DNA from: Polyangium spumosum
GTDB lineage: Bacteria > Myxococcota_A > Polyangia > Polyangiales > Polyangiaceae
DNA: 42,867 bases
Assembly (NCBI RefSeq): GCF_009649845.1
Contig: NZ_WJIE01000031.1
Location: 1-42,867 of the forward strand
Direction of reading: 5' to 3'
Positions 23,265 to 32,346 of this stretch are shown here, in pieces. Within the stretch, counting starts at the first letter, position 1. The number at the start of each line of letters is the position of its first letter. Both the position numbers and the translations under genes were made by a program. Under the pieces are notes generated by a model. That model saw only the letters and a program-made list of their open reading frames with translations, did no database searches and was not told the origin of the DNA.

Positions 23265-26200
23265 TCAGCGTTTGCCGCGCCCTCTGCCGCGCACCGGCTT
23301 CGCAACGCTCCTCCCCTCCGCCCACCGCCTCCCCATCTCCTCCGTCACCCCCGCATCCCCGACCGCTCCCTTCACGATCGCCGCAAACTCCTCCGCCGCA
23401 TCCTTCGACTCCCACGCCACGTACGGCACCAGGAACCACGCTCCGTACAAGAGCCCGATCCGCTCCTCCAGCGGCACGCCCTCCGTCTCGGCCTGCTCGT
23501 CCAGCTCCAGCAGCACGCGCGCCCTTTGCCTGGGCGTCCAGCCGGCCCAGCCGAAGAGGGCGCCGGCGGGGCCTTCGCGGCGGGGGACCTCGGTGAAGGC
23601 GATGAAGCGCTCCTTGGGGACGTCGAGCTTGCCGCGGTGGTGCCAGTAGTCGGGCTTCTGGTAGTCGCTCGAGGCGTATTTCGGCGGGACCGGGATCGTG
23701 AGCTTTTCCCCGGCGTCTTCCCGGTGCTGCAGGCGCCAGGTCTCCTCCCAGGCGGCGCGCTTGACGAGGCCCTCGGGCTTGAAGACGTCGTATTTGTTGT
23801 TCGGGACGGCGTCGGCCTGGATGAGCTCGGCGGCGAGCTTTTCGAGGTCGAAATCGGCGCGGCCCTCGCGGACCTCGGCGACGGCGAGCACGGCGGGGTC
23901 GCCCTGGAGGGCGGCGGCGGCCTGGACGATGGTGAAGGGCTCCGTTCGTGTCTTCGCCCACGCCTCGATGCGATCGGCGAGCCATTCGGTGAGCGCGGCC
24001 TTTTCCTCGGCGGCGTGGTCGGGGCGGTACCAGCGGCGCTTGTAGGTGGGCTGCTCGACGAGGGCGAGGTCGCGGGAGGCCTCGGTGCGGGCGATGCGGG
24101 CCTCGACGAGGGCGCGCTCTCGGGGGTCGAGGGAGTCGGTCGTGGTGCAAGGCTGCCAGCCGTGGCGCTCGAACCAGGCGGTGGGGGCCTCGTCGGGCTC
24201 CTCGCCACGCGCGAGGGCCTCGCGGCGCTCGGCGTCGGCGCGGGCGAGGGTGATCTCGAAGGGGCGGAGGCCGGGGCGCAAGGGGGGGACGTCCTCGGGA
24301 TCGCGGACCTCGGCGTCGGGGTCGATGCCGTAGAGCTTGTAACAGAGCCAGTCGAGCTCTTCCTGGAGGCCGACCATCTTGTAGAGGGCGTCGAGGTCGC
24401 GCTGGTGACGGGCTTCGAGGGCTTTGCGGAGGGGCGCAGGGCCGGAGGTGGCGTGGGCGTTGATGGAGGCGGGGGCAGAGTCTTCGACGCGTGAGCGGGC
24501 GAGGGCGTCAATGTGGGCGGCGAAGGCTTGGAGTTGAGGGTGGCTAATTGCGGCGATAGGGACTTGCTCTACCTTGGTGGCATTGGGTCGGATACGAAGC
24601 TCCCACACCTCGTCGCTGATGCCTCGACCATTGCCACCGCCGCCCATGTCTCTACAAATCTGCCTGAGATAAAAAGCGATGGCGGAGGAATTGAGCTGCG
24701 CTAACAATGTAAGATGCTCAGCTTTCGATTCGTGGCCGAGTTTGATGATTGGGGCGCTGCGATTGAATACACTGCCGCCGCGGTCCAGGATAAAATGATT
24801 ATGTGTCGCAAACTCCGAATAGGCAATTGTTAGGGGGCTGCGAAGCTTGTCGGCGGTAAGTCGGCCAAACTCGTACCAACGCAGCCCACCCTCAACCTTC
24901 GTCTTGCCGCCAAAAAGAAGGCCGTTCGCGAGGTTCGTCCTATACAGCCATAGCAGCATTAGGCTTGGCTCAGTTGCGTCGAGTACACGCAATTCTGGTC
25001 CGTAAGGAAACATGGTGTGTTCAATTTCGCCAACAGACCAATTGCGAATGCTGTCCCCAGAAATCATCGGCCAGCAAAGGTGGCTGGGTAGCCCGATTCT
25101 TTGCCACGCTCGAAGGGGGCGTAAAAACACGTCATCTTCGAGCGTAAAGCTTGCGATACCCACGCTTTCAGCCATTCGGCTCACGATCATGTGTGCCGAC
25201 TCCTCTAGTCGCGCCTTTAGTTCCGCGGCTCCCCCACCGCCGATACTCCAAGGATGCTTCGATAATGTTTGGCGAGACACCAGTGAAACAGAAACAAATT
25301 CGTCCTCATATCCAATGGTGCGATGTCCAGCGATCAGGCTAGTCCACGCCAGCCCGCGCGATGGGTCATTCGGCGTGACTGGTTCCCCTCGCTTTTTCAT
25401 GGTGACAGGAATCACGTCAGAGGTCGGGGGCTTGGCCTTAATGAATAGCATGACTGTAGGGATGGCCGCCCCAGGGATGTAGACCCCAGAACTATCGAGG
25501 ACCTCCTTGAGATCGAAGCGAGGTAATACCTTCTCAATTAGCTCTCGGCCGAACTCGTTTTTTGTGAATGAATTGGCGGAAATTAAGCCGATGTGCCCCT
25601 GATCGGTAGAAACCTGGATCATGCGCTCCACGAACGGTGCGCACAGCGAGTACTTCCCTGATGCCGATATGTACCTCCGAGACTTCCCGACCACTTCCTT
25701 CTGATAAGCACGCTTTCGTGCATCTTTCTCAACGTCAAAGGGCGGGTTTCCCACCACCACATGGAACCCTCGCCTCAAAATCGGCCTCAGCGCTTCCCTC
25801 ACCTCCGGCCTCGTCAACAGCGCCTTCGGTTTCTCCACCTCGAATCCCATCCCCGGCAGCAATTGCTGCTCCGGCTCATCCCGCTCCACCTGCTCCAGCG
25901 CATCCGCCCAGTACACCTGCGGATGGAAATCGGAGGCCGCTGCAAGCTCGCTCTCCCTGCATAGTTCAAGCGCCGTCATCACGAGCCGCGCCCGCGCCAG
26001 CGCGCACGCGTAATCGTTGAGGTCGATCCCCACGACCCGCGCAAGACAATCCTTCACGACCTCCTTCACCGGCCGATCCCGGAACTTGTCCCGCATCCCG
26101 GCCACGAGCCGTTTGAACGCCGCAAGCAAGAAGTGCCCCGATCCACACGCCGGATCGAGCACCCGCACCGTCTCCACGCCCCATTCGTCGATCGCCGGCG

Positions 26201-26819
26201 TGAGCGTCTCGTCGAGGATGAAGTCGAGCACGAAATCCGGCGTCTGGAGTAGCGCATACCGCGCTTTGACGACCGGATCGAGGTCCTGATAGAGATCACC
26301 CATCAGCCGGCCATCGAAATGCTCGTCGTCGAACCGCCACCGCAGCGCGCCCGTGTCCGGATCCGGAGCCCTCCAGAAGCGCAAAAGGTCCTGCGAGCGC
26401 GCGTCCGAAGGCCACGCGACCTCGGCGGGCTGAGGCGAAAAGAGCTCGGGCAGACCGCCGTCGGGCGAGGCGAGGTCCGCGTAGACCCACCGCAGGTACG
26501 CCGTGTCGCCGAGGTTCGGCGCGAGGCGCTCGAAGAGGTCGTGCGACTCCCGATCGACGATCCGCAGCGGCCGGCAGAGGCCCCGATCCTCGAGCACGCG
26601 CACGTAGACCGACTTGAGCACCCAGAGCACGGCCGCGCGGCGCGCGAGGAGATCGGTCCAGACCATGAAGTCGTCGCCGACCTTCTCGTCGAGCCAGACC
26701 TGCCTGGCGCGCTCCTGGGCCTCCCCCGGGGTCCGGATCTGATCGCGCAGGTCGGCGGCGATGTCCGCGACGAGGCGGGAGAGGGCGGCGGTGAGGTCTT
26801 TGCGTTGCTGGAGGTCCAT
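23265..26819 (-). CDS. pglX: BREX type 2 adenine-specific DNA methyltransferase PglX
   Basis: An 1184-residue N6-adenine methyltransferase. The SAM-binding motif I is DPACGSGHF (~217-226) and catalytic motif IV is NPPF (358-361), preceded by a helical N-terminal domain. Residues ~370-760 are the target-recognition region and are visibly less GC-rich (24500-25700) than the ends. The C-terminal ~350 residues are charged and helical. PglX modifies host DNA so that the BREX machinery can tell self from phage. Start ATG at 26819, 8 bases after the upstream nuclease-like gene; no good ribosome site, so coupling is likely. A C7 tract lies in the coding strand (24288-24282). No frameshift is present here, so the gene is in the ON state. 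Confidence 0.93.
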   Translation of the reverse strand: MDLQQRKDLTAALSRLVADIAADLRDQIRTPGEAQERARQVWLDEKVGDDFMVWTDLLARRAAVLWVLKSVYVRVLEDRGLCRPLRIVDRESHDLFERLAPNLGDTAYLRWVYADLASPDGGLPELFSPQPAEVAWPSDARSQDLLRFWRAPDPDTGALRWRFDDEHFDGRLMGDLYQDLDPVVKARYALLQTPDFVLDFILDETLTPAIDEWGVETVRVLDPACGSGHFLLAAFKRLVAGMRDKFRDRPVKEVVKDCLARVVGIDLNDYACALARARLVMTALELCRESELAAASDFHPQVYWADALEQVERDEPEQQLLPGMGFEVEKPKALLTRPEVREALRPILRRGFHVVVGNPPFDVEKDARKRAYQKEVVGKSRRYISASGKYSLCAPFVERMIQVSTDQGHIGLISANSFTKNEFGRELIEKVLPRFDLKEVLDSSGVYIPGAAIPTVMLFIKAKPPTSDVIPVTMKKRGEPVTPNDPSRGLAWTSLIAGHRTIGYEDEFVSVSLVSRQTLSKHPWSIGGGGAAELKARLEESAHMIVSRMAESVGIASFTLEDDVFLRPLRAWQRIGLPSHLCWPMISGDSIRNWSVGEIEHTMFPYGPELRVLDATEPSLMLLWLYRTNLANGLLFGGKTKVEGGLRWYEFGRLTADKLRSPLTIAYSEFATHNHFILDRGGSVFNRSAPIIKLGHESKAEHLTLLAQLNSSAIAFYLRQICRDMGGGGNGRGISDEVWELRIRPNATKVEQVPIAAISHPQLQAFAAHIDALARSRVEDSAPASINAHATSGPAPLRKALEARHQRDLDALYKMVGLQEELDWLCYKLYGIDPDAEVRDPEDVPPLRPGLRPFEITLARADAERREALARGEEPDEAPTAWFERHGWQPCTTTDSLDPRERALVEARIARTEASRDLALVEQPTYKRRWYRPDHAAEEKAALTEWLADRIEAWAKTRTEPFTIVQAAAALQGDPAVLAVAEVREGRADFDLEKLAAELIQADAVPNNKYDVFKPEGLVKRAAWEETWRLQHREDAGEKLTIPVPPKYASSDYQKPDYWHHRGKLDVPKERFIAFTEVPRREGPAGALFGWAGWTPRQRARVLLELDEQAETEGVPLEERIGLLYGAWFLVPYVAWESKDAAEEFAAIVKGAVGDAGVTEEMGRRWAEGRSVAKPVRGRGRGKR
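24282..24288 (-). repeat. C7 homopolymer tract inside pglX
   Basis: Seven C bases in the coding strand (G7 on the plus strand) encode part of the VPPL segment, about 845 codons into pglX. In Streptomyces coelicolor, phase variation of Pgl resistance is caused by length change of a homopolymer tract in pglX. A tract of seven is short but could slip. Confidence 0.4.
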
Positions 26820-26827
26820 GAGAGGGA

Positions 26828-27421
26828 CTACGTTCGCTGGTAGAGCAGTGCTTGGAGGTGGACGGGGGTCGCCGTCCCGATGTCGACGGTCCGGTGGAGC
26901 AAGTTTGTCGAGGCCATACCCTGAGTCGCCATCTCGACGAGTCGAATCCAGGTGGTCGCGTCGAAGCCAACTCCAACGATGATGGATGTGAGCCCTACGG
27001 GACTCACCTCGGAGCTGATGGAACAGAGCTGTTCAAAATCGGATCTCCAGGACCAGAATTGCTTGTGAGGGGTCCCCGCCTGGATGGCGACTTTCAACTC
27101 CACATAAATCGTATCGTCCGAATTGGGCTCGGCACTCACCCAAAGGTCAACGCATTTGGTGGGGCCACCAGCTTGGGGCTTTCTTTCGTAGAGCGGCGCA
27201 TGATACTCGATGCCCACGTCGCCCCAGGTGCGTCCTCTACCCTCTCCCCTCCAGGGGGAGCGATTCCACTTCCTAGAGCACCAGTACGCGAGCTCCATCT
27301 TGAGCCAGCCCTCGAAGCTGCCACCGAAGGTTGCAATGCAAGCGAGCTTTTCGCGTTCCTTGGTCAAGTGCTCTGCGAACGCCTCGAATACGTCCTTCGC
27401 CGAGATCCGGTGGCTCTTCAT
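26828..27421 (-). CDS. PD-(D/E)XK-like protein between pglW and pglX
   Basis: A 197-residue protein. A helix with FEGWLKMELAYW (candidate motif I Glu) is followed by CVDLWV (~90) and IYVELKVA (~106), the D...(E)-x-K order of restriction-endonuclease folds. A WSW and FEQLCSI helix follows and then a beta-rich end. The ATG at 27421 overlaps the pglW stop as ATGA, and the stop is 8 bases before pglX, so it is coexpressed with the BREX core. BREX type 2 core sets do not include this gene, so it is an accessory. It may be a nuclease or a DNA-binding relative; the identity of the fold is inferred from the motif pattern and was not tested by a profile search. Confidence 0.6.
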   Translation of the reverse strand: MKSHRISAKDVFEAFAEHLTKEREKLACIATFGGSFEGWLKMELAYWCSRKWNRSPWRGEGRGRTWGDVGIEYHAPLYERKPQAGGPTKCVDLWVSAEPNSDDTIYVELKVAIQAGTPHKQFWSWRSDFEQLCSISSEVSPVGLTSIIVGVGFDATTWIRLVEMATQGMASTNLLHRTVDIGTATPVHLQALLYQRT

Positions 27422-30400
27422 ACGATCCCCGGAATCTCGCCGAGCAGCGGCAACGTCGCCCCATCCAGATTGAACACCGGCGCCTTCTCGTTGAAGAGCA
27501 CCTGCCTCTTCTGGATGATCCCCGGAACCACGAGCGCCCAGAACCCCCGCGACCCGGAAAGCGTCTCGTCGTAGAGCCTGCGCACGAGGTGCAGCGCATC
27601 ACACGTGCCCAGAATGGCCGCATCCCCCACGACCACCACATTCCCCGGTTTGCCGTGCCGATCGAGGAGCGCCGCGAGCAGTGATTCCGCAGCCCGCGTG
27701 AGCTTCTTCCTTTGCGCCTTGAACCGCTCGGCGCGCACGTACTCCTCGAACCCCTCGTGCTCCATCCGCTCGAGCAGCTCGTGCTCGAACCGCACGAAGA
27801 TCGCCTCCGGACCGAGCGCCTTGCGCACGCTCTCCGCGACCGCCACGTGTTTTTCCGGAGGCGCGACGATGAGGCGGTATCCCCGGGCCCGCGCCGCCGA
27901 ACGCAGCATTTCCCCCGCGATCTCCTCGGGAGACTTGGCCTCTGTCCGAAGCTCGGGGGGCAGGGGATCCTGCTCGTGGGTATTCGCCTCGATCCCTTTC
28001 CCGCCCGCGGCCACGACGCGATCCCCTTCGAGCCGGCAATCGGGAATCTTGCCAAAGATCTCCGGGAGCTGTGCGGCCTCGGGCCAGATCAGGGCCTCGC
28101 CGAAGGCTTGTTCGAGATCCTGGCGGAGGTCGTCGAGCGTGACGGGGAGGCGAAGGCGGCGAAGGGCATACAGAATCGCCCGCTCGGGGTAGATCGGCGT
28201 CTCGAAGAGCTCTCCCGCATCCGTGAGTCGGAGATCGGAGAGCAGGCGGACCGCGAGGGCGAGCGGATCGAGGTCGTACTCGGGCAAGAGCGGGCGCAAG
28301 GAGCGGCGCGCGGGTTCGGCTTCGGAGAGGGGCCATATGCGCGCGATCTCCCGGGCGGCATCGAGGAAGGTGCGGAGCGTGCTGGCCGAGAAGTGCGGGC
28401 GCAGGAGGAGCGGAACCGAGACGTCGGACAAGGGATCGAGCCACGTCAGCGAGGCCGCATGCCGCCGCGCGAGAAGACGCAAGAGGCCCATGGGCTCGAT
28501 GTCATCGCCGCGCGGGAAACGACCATCGATCGCGCTCACGGCTTCGTCGGCGCGAAGGATGCCGCCGGCTGCGCCGAGGTGCGCTTCGACGAGCTCGACG
28601 ACGTCCTCGAGCGTACGAGCGTCGAGGAGATCGAGGGCACGGCCAAGCGCGCGGCTCACCTCGGACTGGGAGACGACGAGCTCCGCGGCGACTTGCTGTT
28701 GCGTCTGAACGGGGCCACGGAAGCCGAAGAGGGCTTCCACGACCGCGAGCTGGTAACCCTGCAAGGGACGCGCCGCGCGTGCCCAGATCGCTTCGAGCGA
28801 CGCGGGCGGGCCTTCCCCGGCGCTGCGCTCCGCGAAGGACTGGAGCGCGTGGACGATCTGAACGACGCTGTTCTTGCTGACGCCGGAGATGCCTTCGAGG
28901 TCTTCCCGGGTAGCGTCGGCGAGCCTGCCGACCGTCGTGAGCCCGTGGCGGACCAGCGTGTCTGTGAGCTTCTCGGACAAACCGAGCCCGTGAACGGGAG
29001 CGGGATCGCCGATGAGCGTGGGCCAGAGCGGTTTGCGTTCGGTGGAGACGTCCGTGGATGGCGCAACGCCCTGCTCGATCAGCGCTCGCCGTAACGCGAG
29101 CACCTCGCCACACTTCTTGGTGCCGAGGTTCGGGAGGCGGCGGACTCGCTCCTCGTCGAGCGCGACGAGCTCGCCTTGCGTGTGGATGCCCGAGCGACGA
29201 AGGACGGTGACGGAAGCCGCAGACAGAGACGTCGCGCTGAGCGGCGTACGCGCGCTGTCCGAGGGGTTCTCGGGCTTGGGCGGTGGTGCAGAGGTTGGCC
29301 TGCGTCCGCCGAACGCCTCGAGAAGCGCCGCGCGCATGGCCACGGCAGAGGCGTAACGGCGCTCGGGTTGGGGATCGAGCGCCTTGCGGAAGAACGGCAC
29401 GAGGCCAGGCGGCTCGAGCTCGTCGTCCTCGATGGCGGGCAGCTCGCCCGGCGCAGGCGCGCGGCCATCGAACGCGTGGCGGCCCGCGTAGAGCTCGAAA
29501 AGGCAGAGCGCCGCCGCGTAGCGATCCGACTCGTGGCTCCACACGCGCAGCGCGGGATCACGGTAGAGCGAGGTGCCGACGAGCATCTCGTCGACGGGCG
29601 TGCCAGCGAGCGAAAAGTCGATGAGCGTGAGGCCCTCGTCACCCACGACGAGGTTGTCCGGCTTGATGTCCTTGTGCGTGATGCTGCGCTCTTCGAGGTA
29701 CGCGAGCGCGGCGAGGAGATCCTCGGCGTAGCGGCGCAGGACACGTGTGTCGGGGTCGGGATGATCGAGGAGCCAGCGGGAGAGGGACTGCCCGCGCACG
29801 CGCTCCATGACCATCGTGAGCCGGTCGCGGATCACGTTCGAGAGATCGACAACCTTGACGACGTTCGGATGATCGAGCCCGACGAGCGCCTTGTACTCGT
29901 TCCGGAGCGCTTCCTCGGCATGCTCGTCAGGCCGCGCGACCTTGAGCGCTCGCGTCGAGCCGCTGACGAGATGCCGCGCGGCGTAGACCGTGGCGAGGCC
30001 GCCAGCACCCAGGCGACCGCGGATCTCGTAGTCCGGGCCGATACGCGTCCCTTCCTCGAGGTTCTCGGGATCGAACGCCGGGGCGGGCTTCGTGTCGGCG
30101 ACGCTCATCGCCCGTCCTTCGACGGCGCGAAGCACGGCCTTGATGGCCTCCTCGACACTCGTGAACCGATCCGCGGGCCGCAGCGCGAGCATGCGGGAAA
30201 CGGCTTCATCGAGGCTCTGCGAGGCAATCCCGCCCATGACGTCGCGCAGGCGCGGCACGTGGCCATGGCGGCGCAGGAGCTCCTGCGTGGAGTCGAAGAG
30301 CGGGCGCTTGGCGACGAGGAAGGCCAGCAGCGCGCCAAGGCCGAACTGATCGCTGCGAGGCTCGGCGCTGGAGAAGCCCTGCACGACCTCGGGAGCGGCC

Positions 30401-31515
30401 CACTTCAGACGCTCGTCGGTGAGCGTGCTGATCGCGATCGTGTGGCGCGAGCTCATCTGCTTGGCGAGGTCGAAGCCGGTGACCCGCACGTCGGGTTTGT
30501 CCAGCTCGTTCTTGACGATGACGACCTCTGGCCGGAGCAGGCGATGCACGACGCCCTGCCGGTGCGCGTAGTCGATCGCGTCGGCGACCTTGCGCCAGAG
30601 CTCGACGACCGCCGCGAGCCACTCGCGCCCGCTCAGCTTGGAGCGATGTTTTTCGACCCAGGTCGGGAGGGAGACGCCGTGGAAATACTCGAACGGGAGG
30701 CAGATCCCGGCCTCGTCGTTGAACGGCAGATCGGCATGGAGGATGTACGGATGCGTCGCGAGCCGCGCGAGCACCTGCGCCTCCCACGCGCAGCGCTCAC
30801 GCATGCGCTCCTGCACCGCCTCGCTGTCGAGCGGGCGAACGAGGTAGATGCGGAGCGCGCGCCGTTGCCCCGAGATCCCATGCTTGGCGAGGTGCTCGAC
30901 GAACCGCTCCGTCTGCTCGAGCGTGGCCTCGATCTCGTATTCACGGATGCGTTTCGTGGGTCTCTGCCGGGCATCGGCGCCTCGGAGCAGGCGATCCAGC
31001 TCCTCCGCTGCATGCTTGTCGAGCGGCGGCGTGGGCCCGCGTGAGGAGCGTTTCTGCAGCGCGGCCGGGTTTTGAAGCTCGGAGAGAATGGTTTCTCGTG
31101 CGTGAACCCTGCTCTCGCTAGCGGGGCCGATGATCTGGACGCTGCGCGCCTGGTAGAGGAAAACGAGCCCCTCGACCCAGACACGCCCTGCGTCTTCGCT
31201 GGCGCGCCGCAAGCAGCTCTGGAGGACCTGTGCCGTTTTGCGGTTCAGCCGGAGCGGGCTGCGGATTGGCTCTGGGACGTACCAATCGTTATCATTGCCG
31301 AAGATCTCTCCGCGATATCCCTTGATCTCGACGACGTACACGGCGTGCGGGGCCGCGACGACCGCATCGAGCTCGTAAACGGCGCCCGTGCGCTCGGCGA
31401 TGAATGCATTCGAATAAACCGTGAAGGAAGCCGGTAGCCCGTCGACCAGATAACGGATCGCGGCTTTCTCCACTTCATGCGCCGTCTCGCCGAGCTGGAT
31501 GTGTTTCGCGGGCAT
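27418..31515 (-). CDS. pglW: BREX type 2 kinase PglW (NERD + two kinase folds + helix-hairpin-helix)
   Basis: A 1365-residue multidomain protein. Residues ~8-120 are a NERD nuclease-related domain (YELDAVV...YVVEIKGYRG). Residues ~195-470 form a first kinase fold, degenerate in its catalytic loop (HRLLRPE instead of HRDxKxxN) and DFG region (GFDLAK). Residues ~495-755 form a second kinase with Gly-loop GAGGLATVYAA (~503), ALKVA lysine, HKDIKPDN (614-621) and IDFSLAG in place of DFG. Residues ~765-900 carry two helix-hairpin-helix units like the RNA polymerase alpha CTD. The C-terminal ~450 residues are specific to PglW. ATG 31515 lies 3 bases after the upstream stop; the 3' end overlaps the next gene by ATGA. 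PglW kinase is known in S. coelicolor as part of Pgl. Confidence 0.92.
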   Translation of the reverse strand: MPAKHIQLGETAHEVEKAAIRYLVDGLPASFTVYSNAFIAERTGAVYELDAVVAAPHAVYVVEIKGYRGEIFGNDNDWYVPEPIRSPLRLNRKTAQVLQSCLRRASEDAGRVWVEGLVFLYQARSVQIIGPASESRVHARETILSELQNPAALQKRSSRGPTPPLDKHAAEELDRLLRGADARQRPTKRIREYEIEATLEQTERFVEHLAKHGISGQRRALRIYLVRPLDSEAVQERMRERCAWEAQVLARLATHPYILHADLPFNDEAGICLPFEYFHGVSLPTWVEKHRSKLSGREWLAAVVELWRKVADAIDYAHRQGVVHRLLRPEVVIVKNELDKPDVRVTGFDLAKQMSSRHTIAISTLTDERLKWAAPEVVQGFSSAEPRSDQFGLGALLAFLVAKRPLFDSTQELLRRHGHVPRLRDVMGGIASQSLDEAVSRMLALRPADRFTSVEEAIKAVLRAVEGRAMSVADTKPAPAFDPENLEEGTRIGPDYEIRGRLGAGGLATVYAARHLVSGSTRALKVARPDEHAEEALRNEYKALVGLDHPNVVKVVDLSNVIRDRLTMVMERVRGQSLSRWLLDHPDPDTRVLRRYAEDLLAALAYLEERSITHKDIKPDNLVVGDEGLTLIDFSLAGTPVDEMLVGTSLYRDPALRVWSHESDRYAAALCLFELYAGRHAFDGRAPAPGELPAIEDDELEPPGLVPFFRKALDPQPERRYASAVAMRAALLEAFGGRRPTSAPPPKPENPSDSARTPLSATSLSAASVTVLRRSGIHTQGELVALDEERVRRLPNLGTKKCGEVLALRRALIEQGVAPSTDVSTERKPLWPTLIGDPAPVHGLGLSEKLTDTLVRHGLTTVGRLADATREDLEGISGVSKNSVVQIVHALQSFAERSAGEGPPASLEAIWARAARPLQGYQLAVVEALFGFRGPVQTQQQVAAELVVSQSEVSRALGRALDLLDARTLEDVVELVEAHLGAAGGILRADEAVSAIDGRFPRGDDIEPMGLLRLLARRHAASLTWLDPLSDVSVPLLLRPHFSASTLRTFLDAAREIARIWPLSEAEPARRSLRPLLPEYDLDPLALAVRLLSDLRLTDAGELFETPIYPERAILYALRRLRLPVTLDDLRQDLEQAFGEALIWPEAAQLPEIFGKIPDCRLEGDRVVAAGGKGIEANTHEQDPLPPELRTEAKSPEEIAGEMLRSAARARGYRLIVAPPEKHVAVAESVRKALGPEAIFVRFEHELLERMEHEGFEEYVRAERFKAQRKKLTRAAESLLAALLDRHGKPGNVVVVGDAAILGTCDALHLVRRLYDETLSGSRGFWALVVPGIIQKRQVLFNEKAPVFNLDGATLPLLGEIPGIV

Positions 31516-31518
31516 GGT

Positions 31519-32346
31519 TCAAACGAGGAGAATGGTGGCGCTCGGAAACCACCCGGCCTGCTCGAGGGTGGTCTTGGTGAAAAAACCACCCTTGTCGGGA
31601 TCCATACCGATCACGTAGTCGAGCTCTCCGCGCCGCTCCCGCGTCTTGGTGAGCTCGCGGTCGACGATTACGGGCGGAGCGCCGCGCAGCTCGCACTCGA
31701 CGGCGACGAGCCCGGCGAGCGTGAGCTCCTGCCACGTGCCGACGACGATCGTGAAGACGTCCTGCAGGTAGATGTCCCGCTGCGTCTGGACGATGTGGTG
31801 TGCGAGCTGGCCTCCCGTCCCGGGGAGCTCGAGGACATGCTGATGCGGCTTGATCTTGTGCAGATCGGCGCGTGCCATCCGGGTCGGGAGGCCGAGGCGC
31901 TTGGCCTGGGCGGCGATGTACTCGGCGGAGGGAGCGTCGAGGGAGGCACGCGGGAGCTCGGCGAGCCAGTCGTCGAAGACCTTCGCTGGTACATCGCGCA
32001 AAGACGTATCGGAGCCGAGGATCTCGGCGACGCGGAAGGGACAGGGCTGGGTGACAGCCGCGTCTTCGAGGAGGAGCTCGACGAGCGCAGGAGTGCGGAG
32101 CCGGCCGCGGAAGCGGGTCCAAGTCGCGTGCCCGGGCTCGAGAAGGCGCTTTGGACGACGCCCGAGAGCCTCCTCGCGGGCGAGGGCATGGAGGACCGCG
32201 GCGAGGTAGGTAGCCGTACGGGTGACGCCGGAGGCGAGGGTGGGGAACGCGAGCACGGGGGGCGCAGTGTCGCGGATGTGTGGGATAAAGTCCAGAGGGG
32301 GCGGAGAGGATCGTCGAGGGTGGGTTGGAAGCAGTTTGATGGGCAG
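31519..32346 (-). CDS. Hypothetical protein upstream of pglW (first operon gene)
   Basis: The conserved-looking part runs from about 32346 (PIKLLPTHP...) to the TGA at 31519 (about 275 residues) and encodes a soluble protein. A C-terminal block, HVLELPGTGGQLAHH then LQDVFTIVVGTWQELTLAG, resembles a Rossmann-type or SAM-binding layout, but no catalytic motif can be named. No ATG sits in a good position: in-frame choices are CTG 32346, GTG 32256 (245 residues), or an improbable extension into the next gene's upstream region. The stop is 3 bases before pglW, so it is expressed with the BREX operon. Coding is well supported by composition; function unknown. Confidence 0.55.
   Translation of the reverse strand: MPIKLLPTHPRRSSPPPLDFIPHIRDTAPPVLAFPTLASGVTRTATYLAAVLHALAREEALGRRPKRLLEPGHATWTRFRGRLRTPALVELLLEDAAVTQPCPFRVAEILGSDTSLRDVPAKVFDDWLAELPRASLDAPSAEYIAAQAKRLGLPTRMARADLHKIKPHQHVLELPGTGGQLAHHIVQTQRDIYLQDVFTIVVGTWQELTLAGLVAVECELRGAPPVIVDRELTKTRERRGELDYVIGMDPDKGGFFTKTTLEQAGWFPSATILLV

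Noticed and set aside
23067-24494. 475-codon plus-strand frame opposite the 3' end of pglX
   Set aside because: Gly/Val/Leu-rich antisense translation of pglX; no start signal.
29176-31044. 622-codon plus-strand frame opposite pglW
   Set aside because: Mirror of the kinase coding strand; no motif of its own.
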